A stretch of 13,330 nt of DNA. It comes from CAZUXE01 sp964624585 (GTDB lineage: Bacteria; Hydrothermota; Tepidihabitantia; B3-TA06). Each line of letters begins with the position of its first letter. Within the stretch, counting starts at the first letter, position 1. The stretch is taken from positions 1 through 13,330 of the forward strand of contig CAZUXE010000046.1 of assembly GCA_964624585.1 (NCBI GenBank), written 5' to 3'. The notes below the pieces were generated by a model. It was given only the letters and a program-made list of their open reading frames with translations, was not told where the DNA came from and searched no databases. Of this stretch, positions 1 through 7,753 are shown piece by piece. A program made the position numbers and the translations under genes.

Positions 1-58
1 ATTACACACATACAGACAACGGAGTAGTAACAAAAATTGTTAAAATAAACTAGCTGAA

Positions 59-1705
59 ATGAAAACTTTTTTAATACTCATCTCTCTTTTTACTGAAACT
101 CCAGGAACTATTGCTGCAAAACCACGCTTAGAATGGCGTCGGGAAATAGATTACGGTGGTAAAGAAAAAATTCACGGCATAGATATAGCAAACAACGGAA
201 GCCTTTTCTTTACGGGCGAATCAGACACCGGACAATGTTCTCTTGAGCTATGGAAGTTTTCTAATAAAGGAGACAGCCTATGGCGAAGCACTTATTATGC
301 AAATAAGGGTGATATTGGTTACAATCTACTAGTATTACCTGATAACAATATTGCTGTTGTAGGTATAGAATACTCAGGGAACAACAACCCGCAATCAGTC
401 TCTTTACGATTTAAGACAAATGGAAAACTAATTAAAGCTATGCTTACACCAGCATATAGCAAAGATACACCCCCTGCTATAGCTGCACGACACGAAGATT
501 CCTGTTATATAGGAACTTTTGGAAGTAATACTGCATCATCTAATCTTGAAACTAAATATTACTTATTGGATAAGAATTGGGGAATAAATAAATTTTATAA
601 CACTTCTGCTCATATGCCTATAACCGGCATGACTATCGGTTCATCAGGTTCGTTATATCAAGCAAAATCTCCATGTCGTTGGGGAAAGATGTCTTATGAC
701 CTTAAGGGATTGGGAGTTGTGGATTATAAAGGAAATCCAGACGAAAAATTTAATGCACAAGGATTGGCAATTTCAAAAATAGATGAACTTTATTGCTGTG
801 GAGATGTATACAATATTTCTGAGGAAGAGGATTTTTTTCTATTAAAGTGGGATACTTTGGGTAACCCTATATGGGGACAAGGTAAACATAAACGTTATAA
901 TCTTGGCGCAAGAGAATACTGCCTTGATATTTCACTAGATAGCATAACGGATTGCTACCTTGGGGGCTATCAAGTTACCCCTACGGATGAAAATACAGCT
1001 TTGGTTAAAACCGATTCTGCAGGCAATATGCTGTGGTCATGGGTTGATACCATCAATGGGAAACAAAGAATAGAGGCCATTGACCTAGATAAACAGGGCT
1101 ACATTTATCTTGCTGGCGCACATCATAACGGTACAGACTGGGATATGTTACTTATGAAAATTGCCCAACCATTAACTATTACCGGTAGGGTTACTGACTC
1201 TACCAATTCTCCAATGAAAAATATCTCCGTCGAAATCACAGGCGACAGCACTGTTGAAGTTACTACCGATACCGCCGGTTTCTACTCTATAACGGTTTAT
1301 AATGGCAAAAACTACACCTTATCCCCTAAGCTAGCAGGCTGGAGTTTTGAACCACCTTCTTATACCTACACTCCCCTATCTCACAGAGAATTTAAACAAA
1401 ATTTCACCAACGGTCGTTGGACAGCTATCTCAGAAGACATCTCTCCACTTCCATCTAACTTTGATATACAAATTACAAACAATCAAATTGTATACTCCAT
1501 CCCATACTCAATTCACGTGAAATTGAATTTGTACAATCTAAGTGGATGCTTAGTGACAAAACTTTTAGATAAAGACCTACAAGCTGGTTCACATACTCTA
1601 GCTTTGAAAATTCAAAATAACCCAAATTACCCCTCAGGTATCTACTTCGTAAGATTTATCACTAAGGATTATACAGCCACAGAAAAGATACTCCTCTTGA
1701 AATAA
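59..1705 (+). CDS. Exported repeat protein with carboxypeptidase-regulatory-like domain and T9SS-type sorting tail
   Basis: Predicted 548-aa exported protein; function unknown. The N-terminus (residues 1-20) has a Lys, a short hydrophobic stretch and an Ala-rich end, like a signal peptide. Residues ~30-370 hold loosely repeated units with a polar loop, a 'LWKF/LLKW/LVKT' strand and a G-N/D-x-(L/I)W turn, resembling beta-propeller (SBBP or delta-60-like) repeats. Residues ~374-448 (start ITGRVTDS) look like a carboxypeptidase-regulatory-like beta-sandwich, common as a stalk domain. The last ~80 residues contain LNLYNLSGCLV, then a segment ending SGIYFVRF and a Lys-ending tail, matching the type A C-terminal sorting domain of the type IX secretion system. 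The likely location is therefore the cell surface or outside. No Shine-Dalgarno precedes the ATG. A perfect TAACAA/TTGTTA inverted repeat (28-42) and a -10-like TAAAAT (41-46) lie just upstream. The existence of the gene is solid; the domain names are by pattern only. Confidence 0.8.
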   Translation: MKTFLILISLFTETPGTIAAKPRLEWRREIDYGGKEKIHGIDIANNGSLFFTGESDTGQCSLELWKFSNKGDSLWRSTYYANKGDIGYNLLVLPDNNIAVVGIEYSGNNNPQSVSLRFKTNGKLIKAMLTPAYSKDTPPAIAARHEDSCYIGTFGSNTASSNLETKYYLLDKNWGINKFYNTSAHMPITGMTIGSSGSLYQAKSPCRWGKMSYDLKGLGVVDYKGNPDEKFNAQGLAISKIDELYCCGDVYNISEEEDFFLLKWDTLGNPIWGQGKHKRYNLGAREYCLDISLDSITDCYLGGYQVTPTDENTALVKTDSAGNMLWSWVDTINGKQRIEAIDLDKQGYIYLAGAHHNGTDWDMLLMKIAQPLTITGRVTDSTNSPMKNISVEITGDSTVEVTTDTAGFYSITVYNGKNYTLSPKLAGWSFEPPSYTYTPLSHREFKQNFTNGRWTAISEDISPLPSNFDIQITNNQIVYSIPYSIHVKLNLYNLSGCLVTKLLDKDLQAGSHTLALKIQNNPNYPSGIYFVRFITKDYTATEKILLLK

Positions 1706-1795
1706 CATTAATTTACTCTGTTTCGACAATAAAAAGCGATACCAATAGCAACTATTCTTCAATAATATCTTGTACGTTTTTTCAAGGCTATAAGC

Positions 1796-1824
1796 TTGAC
1801 ATTTGGGGTGTTTTCGACTAAGCT
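1796..1824 (+). promoter_or_regulatory. Possible promoter of the Crp/Fnr gene with overlapping inverted repeat
   Basis: A perfect -35 TTGACA (1796-1801) is followed after 17 bp by a weak -10-like TAAGCT (1819-1824, 3 of 6 matches). A perfect 7-bp inverted repeat, TAAGCTT (1791-1797) and AAGCTTA (1820-1826), brackets these elements and could be an operator, for example for autoregulation. Inference from sequence only. Confidence 0.3.
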
Positions 1825-1847
1825 TACAGTCTAAGGCTTATATACTT

Positions 1848-1853
1848 AGGAGG
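1848..1853 (+). promoter_or_regulatory. Shine-Dalgarno deciding the Crp/Fnr start
   Basis: AGGAGG six bases before ATG 1860. It fixes the start and argues against the longer reading from TTG 1803. Confidence 0.85.
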
Positions 1854-1859
1854 AATCAA

Positions 1860-2498
1860 ATGTGGGAAAAGAAACCACGTTACGAACGACAGTTGATGCC
1901 CGGTGAAACGCTTTTTCAAGAAGGCGATACCGGCGAAGAAATGTACTTTATCCGTAAGGGCAAAATTAAAATTTCCATTGGCGAGGAGGATCAGGAAAAG
2001 GTGCTGGCTATTCTTAAAGACGGTGATTTCTTCGGCGAGATGGCCGTAATTGACGGTAGTCCCCGATCTGCCAGCGCTACGTCTATTGATGAAACAGACC
2101 TTATTATAATTGACAAAGAATCTTTTATTTCAAAAATAAATGAAAACCCTTTGGTTGCATACGTTATTGAAATTCTCACCAAAAGGGTACGTACACTTGA
2201 TGAACAGCTTAATTACCTGACCATCAAAAGCGATGAAGAACGCATCATTCATTTCATCTTAGCCCGCGCAAAACAGCAAGGAACCCCAATGGATGAAGGC
2301 GTTAAGCTTGATAAAACTTCGCCTGAAACCATCTCCTATATCACCGGAGTTGACAGCCCTAAAGTTACAGAATACCTAAACAGACTAGCCGAAGTAAACC
2401 TTATCTCAATTGACGACGATGAAATTGTGGTTAGAAATATACCCGATTTGGAAGAGTATATCCGTTATCTAAAACTACGCGATAAATTTAAGTCCTAA
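1860..2498 (+). CDS. Crp/Fnr-family transcriptional regulator
   Basis: 212-aa DNA-binding regulator. Residues ~1-115 form a cyclic-nucleotide-binding-type beta-barrel: PGETLFQEGDTGEEMYFIRKGKIKI followed by FGEMAVIDGSPRSASA. The latter has the G-E and R-S residues that in cAMP-binding members form the phosphate-binding cassette, so ligand binding is possible but unproven. A dimer helix (ILTKRVRTLDEQL) leads to a winged helix-turn-helix at ~155-205 (SPETISYITGVDSPKVTEYLNRL), in the position of the CRP recognition helix. There is no Fnr-type cysteine cluster, so oxygen sensing through an Fe-S cluster is unlikely. I chose ATG 1860 because an AGGAGG (1848-1853) lies 6 nt upstream; the frame stays open back to a TTG at 1803, but that segment has no support. 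It lies on the same strand as the operon that follows but 124 bp from it, so co-transcription is uncertain. Family call is confident; target genes are unknown. Confidence 0.92.
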   Translation: MWEKKPRYERQLMPGETLFQEGDTGEEMYFIRKGKIKISIGEEDQEKVLAILKDGDFFGEMAVIDGSPRSASATSIDETDLIIIDKESFISKINENPLVAYVIEILTKRVRTLDEQLNYLTIKSDEERIIHFILARAKQQGTPMDEGVKLDKTSPETISYITGVDSPKVTEYLNRLAEVNLISIDDDEIVVRNIPDLEEYIRYLKLRDKFKS

Positions 2499-2622
2499 TT
2501 CAGGAAAGCTGTTTAACTAATTATGCAAAAAATCTTCCTACGTGGGAAATGTATTGCTTTGTTTTTCCAGAATAGGAACGGAATATGTCCCTTATTGACT
2601 ATATTTGTTAACGAATAGAACA

Positions 2623-3744
2623 ATGGCTGTTACATCTAAAACTTCGGATAATTCACGCTCAGGCGCTAAGCAATTACTTAAACACATAGATAATATAGAA
2701 AAAGAAAAAGCCGAACTAGAAAAGAAACTAATTGACAGGACAGTACTTTCAGAGCAACGCCAGCTTAAGAAAACAGCCTACAGACATAGAAAATGCGAAG
2801 AGATTCTCAGTACCGGCAACACCCTTCGGCTTACACTGAGAGAAATTGAAGACACTTATGAGATGCTTAAAGAAGGCAGCGAAGATGAAGAGTTTCTGAG
2901 TGCATTAAAAAGCGAACTCCCTCTCTTAGAGGAGAAATTAGCCAAATTGGTACTAGAGCTACGAACGCTTCTAGTACCGCAAGACGATTTATGGCAACGA
3001 GATTGTATTGTTGAGATAAGGGCTGCTGCCGGTGGTGATGAAGCCGGCCTTTTTGCTGCAGATTTATACAGAATGTATACTCATTACGGTGAACGTAGGG
3101 GCTGGAAACAAGAAGTATTATCTTCTAATACAACCGAAGTCGGCGGATTCAAAGAAATTGTATTCCTTGTTAAAGGTGACGAAACCTTTAGGTTCTTACG
3201 CTTTGAATCAGGAGTACACAGGGTACAAAGGGTACCTGAAACAGAAGCCTCAGGACGTATACACACTTCAACAGCCACAGTCGCAGTTCTTCCTGAAGCA
3301 GAAGAGCAAGACGTAAACATTGATCCAAAAGATTTGGAAATTGATACCTTCAGAGCCTCAGGCGCAGGCGGTCAACACGTAAACGTTACTGATTCAGCAA
3401 TACGTATAACCCATAAACCATCTGGATTAGTGGTAAGCTGCCAGGACGAGCGCTCTCAGCATCAAAATAAAGCTAAAGCCATGCGAATATTACGCGCCAG
3501 GCTGCAGGAATACATTCTTGCTAAGGAAGCCGCCAAGCAAGGCGCCCAGCGCCGTTCACAAATTGGTTCAGGTGAACGAAGTGAAAAAATACGTACCTAT
3601 AATTTTCCTCAAAACAGGGTTACTGACCACCGCATCAAGGTTAGTTTATACAAACTACAGGAAATACTTAACGGCGACTTATTTGAATTTCATAACCTGT
3701 TGTTAAATGAAGAGGCGCGACAATATGTCGAAGTTGGCAATTGA
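2623..3744 (+). CDS. prfA: Peptide chain release factor 1 (RF1)
   Basis: 373-aa class I release factor that reads UAG and UAA in the ribosomal A site and triggers peptide release. The N-terminal ~110 residues are a charged helical/coiled-coil domain. The stop-codon recognition loop shows HRVQRVPETEASGRIHTS with the RF1-type P-x-T tripeptide as PET at 205-207 (RF2 would have SPF). The catalytic GGQ is at 249-251 inside GAGGQHVNVTDSAIRITH, followed by CQDERSQHQNKAKAM and the TYNFPQNRVTDHRI block near the end. Length is close to the usual ~360 aa. The frame could begin at a TTG at 2605, but ATG 2623 is preferred, although no good Shine-Dalgarno precedes either. Its 3' end overlaps prmC, whose product methylates the GGQ glutamine, the classic pairing. 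It appears to be the first gene of the operon. RF1 rather than RF2 is confident. Confidence 0.96.
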   Translation: MAVTSKTSDNSRSGAKQLLKHIDNIEKEKAELEKKLIDRTVLSEQRQLKKTAYRHRKCEEILSTGNTLRLTLREIEDTYEMLKEGSEDEEFLSALKSELPLLEEKLAKLVLELRTLLVPQDDLWQRDCIVEIRAAAGGDEAGLFAADLYRMYTHYGERRGWKQEVLSSNTTEVGGFKEIVFLVKGDETFRFLRFESGVHRVQRVPETEASGRIHTSTATVAVLPEAEEQDVNIDPKDLEIDTFRASGAGGQHVNVTDSAIRITHKPSGLVVSCQDERSQHQNKAKAMRILRARLQEYILAKEAAKQGAQRRSQIGSGERSEKIRTYNFPQNRVTDHRIKVSLYKLQEILNGDLFEFHNLLLNEEARQYVEVGN

Positions 3745-4561
3745 CACCGCACGCAGTATCAAAACTCCGCTTGGCTGGACGGAACGACGTATTATTCTGG
3801 AACATGTAACAGGTAGCAACCTACCTCAATTGCTCATGAAAAAGACAACCCTTACTCCGGAACAAAACCAGCTATTTAAAACCCTTGTCAAAAAATGTGA
3901 ATCAAGGATTCCAATTGCCTTAGTTTTGGGAACAACACCTTTTCTTGATTTTAACCTAAAGGTAAGTCCTTGGGTTTTTCTACCAAGACCAGAAACCGAA
4001 CAGCTTGTAGAATCGATTTTTGAAAAAACCTGTGAATCTCCAAAAATAATTATGGAGCTGGGAACAGGCACCGGAGCAATATCCATAGCTTTAGCACGCA
4101 AATTCCAGTTAGCGAAGATATTTGCCATAGACCTCTCCCCTCTTGCCCTCAGACTTGCTAAGAAAAACGCACTTTCACTTGGAGTAGCGAATCGTATACA
4201 TTTCATTAAAGCCAATCTCTTTTCCTTCCCTCAAGCCACTGCCTTGAACTCTAAAGTAGACCTCCTGATATCAAACCCCCCCTACATACCAACCAACAGG
4301 CTTGCTAAACTTCCCCCCCAGGTAAGACTTTTTGACCCTCCGTTGGCCCTTGATGGAGGTCACGACGGATTCCGTATTCTGGAAAAAATTCTTGATAGTC
4401 TACCTTACTTTCTTTCAGAAAAAGGTATTGCCGCATTTGAAATTGACCCTGTTTTAGAAAAACCGCTTACCGAATATCAAAAAACAAGCAAGATGCTTTT
4501 TGAAACAAAACTTGACAGCTACAAAAATCTGCGTTTCCTATTTGTAAGGATGCAAACATGA
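3725..4561 (+). CDS. prmC: Release factor glutamine methyltransferase PrmC (HemK)
   Basis: 278-aa SAM-dependent methyltransferase that methylates the glutamine of the GGQ motif in release factors. An N-terminal helical domain (1-~75) binds the factor. LPRPETE at 86-92 is the conserved PrmC motif at the domain junction. ELGTGTGAI at 111-119 is the SAM-binding glycine loop (motif I), and SNPPYI with NPPY at 184-187 is the catalytic motif that holds the substrate amide. Length is typical (~280 aa). An in-frame ATG lies earlier at 3707, but ATG 3725 has a GAGG about ten bases upstream and gives an N-terminus of normal length. With this start it overlaps the end of prfA by 20 bp, suggesting translational coupling. 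It joins nadK through an ATGA overlap. Confidence 0.94.
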   Translation: MSKLAIDTARSIKTPLGWTERRIILEHVTGSNLPQLLMKKTTLTPEQNQLFKTLVKKCESRIPIALVLGTTPFLDFNLKVSPWVFLPRPETEQLVESIFEKTCESPKIIMELGTGTGAISIALARKFQLAKIFAIDLSPLALRLAKKNALSLGVANRIHFIKANLFSFPQATALNSKVDLLISNPPYIPTNRLAKLPPQVRLFDPPLALDGGHDGFRILEKILDSLPYFLSEKGIAAFEIDPVLEKPLTEYQKTSKMLFETKLDSYKNLRFLFVRMQT

Positions 4562-5358
4562 AAATAGCTGTAATATTCAACAAAGATAAAGCGGGAATTG
4601 AGAACGCTTTGGAAACAATAAAAAAATGGGCGAAAAAAGCGCAAAATCAGCTCCTACTTTCAGAACCATTAACAAACGATATTGACTATGTTCTAGCACT
4701 TGGTGGCGACGGAACAATGCTTAGGGCCGCAAGAGAAGTTGGAGATTTGGAAATACCCGTTATGGGCATAAATCTTGGAGGCTTAGGTTTTCTTACCGCT
4801 TTTCCTTCAAGTGAACTTGAACAAGCTCTGCAAGATTTAACCCATCAAAATGTTACTATTGATGAACGAATGCTTCTTGAAATCCATTTCAAAAAAGAAA
4901 CCCTTTTTGCTCTCAACGATACCACATTCAATATGACTTCAGACGCGCGTGTAGTAGAGCTTTCAACCTACGTAAACAATGAATTCTTAACCAGATTTAC
5001 AGGCGATGGCCTCATAGTTGCAACTCCCACCGGTTCAACAGCTTACTCCTTATCTGCAGGCGGTCCTATACTTGACCCAAGGCTTGAGGCAACTATACTA
5101 ACTCCTATTTGCCCACACGCACTCGCAGCAAGACCGGTTGTGGTTCCTCCTGACCAAACAATACGCATTGAAGTAGGCTACAAGAATCCTACTGTTATTC
5201 TTAATATCGATGGGCAAGAGCGTCGACTCTTAAAAACAGGCGATAAGGTTTCTTTCAGAAAAGCTCAACGTCATGCCCGAATAGTAATGCCTAAAGAGAA
5301 ATCATTCTTTAAGATACTGCGCCATAAAATGAGATGGGGAGGAATTCGTAATGCCTGA
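4558..5358 (+). CDS. nadK: NAD kinase
   Basis: 266-aa cytosolic enzyme that phosphorylates NAD at the 2' hydroxyl to give NADP. The signature GGDGT is at residues 49-53 (LALGGDGTMLRAAREVG), followed by NLGGLGFLTAFP, LNDTTFN (N120-D121, where many members have NE) and TGDGLIVATPTGSTAYSLSAGGP (D150 and the Gly/Thr-rich nucleotide-binding segment). Length fits short bacterial NAD kinases, and no extra domain is visible. ATG 4558 overlaps the prmC stop as ATGA, with an AAGGA seven bases upstream. A very strong GGGGAGG (5336-5342) lies in its last codons and points to a small ORF at 5351. In many bacteria nadK sits next to recN, as here. Confidence 0.95.
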   Translation: MKIAVIFNKDKAGIENALETIKKWAKKAQNQLLLSEPLTNDIDYVLALGGDGTMLRAAREVGDLEIPVMGINLGGLGFLTAFPSSELEQALQDLTHQNVTIDERMLLEIHFKKETLFALNDTTFNMTSDARVVELSTYVNNEFLTRFTGDGLIVATPTGSTAYSLSAGGPILDPRLEATILTPICPHALAARPVVVPPDQTIRIEVGYKNPTVILNIDGQERRLLKTGDKVSFRKAQRHARIVMPKEKSFFKILRHKMRWGGIRNA

Positions 5359-5437
5359 AATGTATTTGATATTTCTTATATTTGGAATGCCACCTAGTCA
5401 TATGCAAAACTTAAACTTAAAACAAGGAAAACCCTAA
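5351..5437 (+). CDS. Possible 28-codon small ORF between nadK and recN
   Basis: A short ORF that begins at ATG 5351 inside the end of nadK and stops at TAA 5435-5437, encoding 28 aa: a hydrophobic segment (MYLIFLIFGM) then a polar tail ending KQGKP. It is preceded by GGGGAGG (5336-5342) at 8-nt spacing, one of the best ribosome binding sites in the window, whereas recN 13 bases downstream has none. It might be a small membrane-associated peptide or a leader whose translation delivers ribosomes to recN. The SD bases are also Trp-Gly-Gly codons of nadK, so chance cannot be excluded. No homologue is recognised. Confidence 0.3.
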   Translation: MPEMYLIFLIFGMPPSHMQNLNLKQGKP

Positions 5438-5450
5438 ACTTCGGCTAAAA

Positions 5451-7136
5451 ATGCTGGAACATCTTAAGGTTCAGAATTTTGCTCTAATTGACAATATTAA
5501 TTTGGACTTCTCGCCTGGTCTAAACGTATTTACCGGTGAGACAGGCGCGGGGAAATCTATCCTTTTAGGCGCATTATCAGTACTTTTGGGAGAAAGAATC
5601 CTTGATGAATTTTACAGAACACCCAATTCTGTGTTACAAGTCCAGGGAACTCTAGATGTATCCTCGCTTAAACTTCCCGACTGGGTTCAGCCTGAAGACG
5701 GCCTCCTGATTATTAGTAGACAAGCACAAAAAGGAAAGCGGGCGCTGAATTACGTCAATAATCAACAAACCACTCAAGCAGCCCTTGCCGATTTAGGCAA
5801 CTTTCTGGTAGATATCCACGGTCAACATCAACACCAAAGCCTACTGAAACCCTCCACTCATGGCCAATTCCTTGACGCTTACGGAAATTTATCTGACTTA
5901 AAAAAGAATTATCTTGATACCTATACAGACTACCATCTTTTACTCAAAAAAATTAATAACTTAACTCACAACTTGCAAAAGCGTAAAACTGAAAAAGACT
6001 TCTTAGAATTTCAGTTAGCGGAAATTGAAAATTCAGGCTTAAAGGAAGGAGAAGCTGAAGTTTTAAGGCGGGAACAGGAATTACTTGCTTCGGCAGAAAA
6101 AAGAGCTGAAATTGTCTCAAAATTGATAGAGCTTATTTCAGAAAATGACGGTGCAATTCTTGAGAATCTTTCTGTAGCCGCTCATAACTTAGATAAACTA
6201 GTTGAATTGGACTCTTCGCTTTCCAACACATCAGAAACCTTACAACAGGCAGCCGTATCTGTTGAGGAACTCTGGAGAACATTACTTAGCTATAGGGATA
6301 AAATTGATTACTCCTCCCAAAGGCTTGAGGAGATTAATGAAAGACTTTTTTCTTTAGAAAAGCTTTTCCGAAAGTACAACACCGATGAAAAAGGATTACT
6401 TAGGATTGCAAAAGAGCTCAGCTCTGAATTATCATTTATTGATATTGATGAACACGAAATAGAAAGATTAAACGAAAATAGAAAGAAATTGAGAAAAAAA
6501 CTACTTAAATTGGCAGAAGAACTTTCAAATGCAAGAAAACAAGTAAAGCGGGATTTTCAAAATCAGGTAGAAACCTATCTTAACGCACTTGCCATGCCTA
6601 ACGCAAGTTTAGTAGTAAAACTTACCGAGACTCCTGACGAAAACGGCATCTTTGAAAAGGATGACCTACGATACAAGCTTACTGAAAACGGTCTTGAGGA
6701 AATACAATTCATGTTTTCTGCAAACTTAGGAGAAGAGCCTAAACCCCTTGCCCGCATTGCATCCGGAGGTGAGCTTTCACGCATAATGCTAGCCTTAAAA
6801 ACTGCACTACTTGATTCTGACAAAGTTCCTGTTTTGGTTTTTGACGAAATAGACGTAGGTATCGGCGGTAAAACTGCAGAAACTGTAGGCAAACGCTTAA
6901 AGGAACTTTCAAAAACTAAACAAATACTACTGGTTACACACCTGCATCAGATTGCACGCTATGCTGACGCTCATTTTCAAGTGAGCAAACGGGAAGAGAA
7001 CGCAAGAACTGTAACAGAAATAATCCGTCTTAATGAGGATGCTCGAGTTAAGGAATTGGCGCGAATGTTAGGAGGAGAAAAAATTACCGATACAATTATT
7101 GCTCATGCCAAGGAATTATTGGATAATTCACAATGA
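5451..7136 (+). CDS. recN: DNA repair protein RecN (SMC-like ATPase)
   Basis: 561-aa SMC-family ATPase that acts at DNA double-strand breaks. MLEHLKVQNFALIDNINLDF begins exactly as RecN proteins do, which fixes the start. Walker A GETGAGKS is at 29-36, VDIHGQHQHQSLL (the RecN-type Q-rich lobe) at ~118-131, and a long charged coiled coil runs from ~150 to ~380. The ABC signature ASGGELS is at 437-443 and Walker B VLVFDEIDVGIGG has D465-E466, followed by VTHLHQIARYADAH, the H-loop region. Length is normal (~550-570 aa) and all motifs look intact. No LexA-type box is evident upstream, so SOS control is not supported by the sequence. There is no clear Shine-Dalgarno, so translation may depend on coupling to the small ORF before it. 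It joins the next gene by an ATGA overlap. Confidence 0.96.
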   Translation: MLEHLKVQNFALIDNINLDFSPGLNVFTGETGAGKSILLGALSVLLGERILDEFYRTPNSVLQVQGTLDVSSLKLPDWVQPEDGLLIISRQAQKGKRALNYVNNQQTTQAALADLGNFLVDIHGQHQHQSLLKPSTHGQFLDAYGNLSDLKKNYLDTYTDYHLLLKKINNLTHNLQKRKTEKDFLEFQLAEIENSGLKEGEAEVLRREQELLASAEKRAEIVSKLIELISENDGAILENLSVAAHNLDKLVELDSSLSNTSETLQQAAVSVEELWRTLLSYRDKIDYSSQRLEEINERLFSLEKLFRKYNTDEKGLLRIAKELSSELSFIDIDEHEIERLNENRKKLRKKLLKLAEELSNARKQVKRDFQNQVETYLNALAMPNASLVVKLTETPDENGIFEKDDLRYKLTENGLEEIQFMFSANLGEEPKPLARIASGGELSRIMLALKTALLDSDKVPVLVFDEIDVGIGGKTAETVGKRLKELSKTKQILLVTHLHQIARYADAHFQVSKREENARTVTEIIRLNEDARVKELARMLGGEKITDTIIAHAKELLDNSQ

Positions 7137-7750
7137 ATTACGATAGCGACCGTAGCGATTTTCAGCTAACTAAAGACAAAAATAAGCAAAACATAAATTC
7201 ACAAAGCAGTTCATGGAATCTCTGGACAATCCCAAATGCCCTTTCCATACTCCGTCTTTTAATGCTTGCACCAACTGTATGGGCGCTTCTAACAAATCAC
7301 AATTCCATAGCTTTTCTGCTTTTTGTACTCTCTTCTATGACTGACGCATTGGACGGTTGGATAGCGCGAAAGTATAATCAGGTCAGCGAATGGGGAAAAA
7401 TACTAGATCCAATTGCAGATAAGCTCACGCTCAACGTCCTAGCTATGATAATGGCTTTTCAGGGACGAATTCCTCTATTCCTGGCAATAGTAATGCTAAG
7501 CAGAGATGCCCTCATTCTAGGCGGAAGTCTGGCTATTATGGCTTCAAAAACAATTGTTCCACAGGCAAATGTTGTAGGCAAAGTGTCAGGCGCAGCCTTT
7601 TTTGCAATGTTATGCGCTGGCCTACTAAACGTAACCCCTTTATTAGACAATTTTCTTGTACCTATGGTTTCGGTTCTCTTACTTATTTCTATTGTAGTCT
7701 ATACCTGGAAATTTTTCATAATACTTGAAAAAAAATCACGAGAATCTTGA
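7133..7750 (+). CDS. pgsA: CDP-alcohol phosphatidyltransferase, probably CDP-diacylglycerol--glycerol-3-phosphate 3-phosphatidyltransferase
   Basis: 205-aa inner-membrane enzyme of phospholipid synthesis, most likely making phosphatidylglycerophosphate from CDP-diacylglycerol and glycerol 3-phosphate. The CDP-alcohol phosphotransferase signature is complete: D71-x2-D74-G75-x2-A78-R79-x8-G88-x3-D92-x3-D96 (DALDGWIARK...GKILDPIADK). Hydrophobic helices surround it (IPNALSILRLLMLAPTVW, IAFLLFVLSS, LTLNVLAMIMAF, AAFFAMLCAGLL, VLLLISIVVYTW). The first ~28 residues are unusually hydrophilic, so a later start is conceivable, but no better ATG is seen. The order IPNALS-x-LR before the motif is typical of PgsA. 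A phosphatidylserine or cardiolipin synthase of the same superfamily cannot be excluded. It overlaps recN by 4 bp and is followed 3 bp later by a phosphoesterase. Confidence 0.88.
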   Translation: MNYDSDRSDFQLTKDKNKQNINSQSSSWNLWTIPNALSILRLLMLAPTVWALLTNHNSIAFLLFVLSSMTDALDGWIARKYNQVSEWGKILDPIADKLTLNVLAMIMAFQGRIPLFLAIVMLSRDALILGGSLAIMASKTIVPQANVVGKVSGAAFFAMLCAGLLNVTPLLDNFLVPMVSVLLLISIVVYTWKFFIILEKKSRES

Positions 7751-7753
7751 TTT

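Noticed and set aside
1706..1795. Terminator between the first gene and the Crp/Fnr gene
   Set aside because: T-rich, but the only stem (CTTG/CAAG) is 4 bp and contains the T-run in its loop.
1803..1859. In-frame TTG at 1803 extending the Crp/Fnr protein by 19 residues
   Set aside because: ATG 1860 has a perfect AGGAGG at 6 nt; the extension has no RBS and overlaps the putative promoter.
2535..2548. TTCC/GGAA hairpin as terminator after the Crp/Fnr gene
   Set aside because: Only a 4-bp stem and no proper T-run directly after it.
2605..2622. TTG start six codons upstream of RF1
   Set aside because: ATG 2623 is a better start codon, and the extension adds nothing resembling the family N-terminus.
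3032..3316. Alternative-frame ORFs inside prfA
   Set aside because: They overlap the fully conserved RF1 frame and show no family features or RBS; same reasoning for 3084-3320 and 3518-3706.
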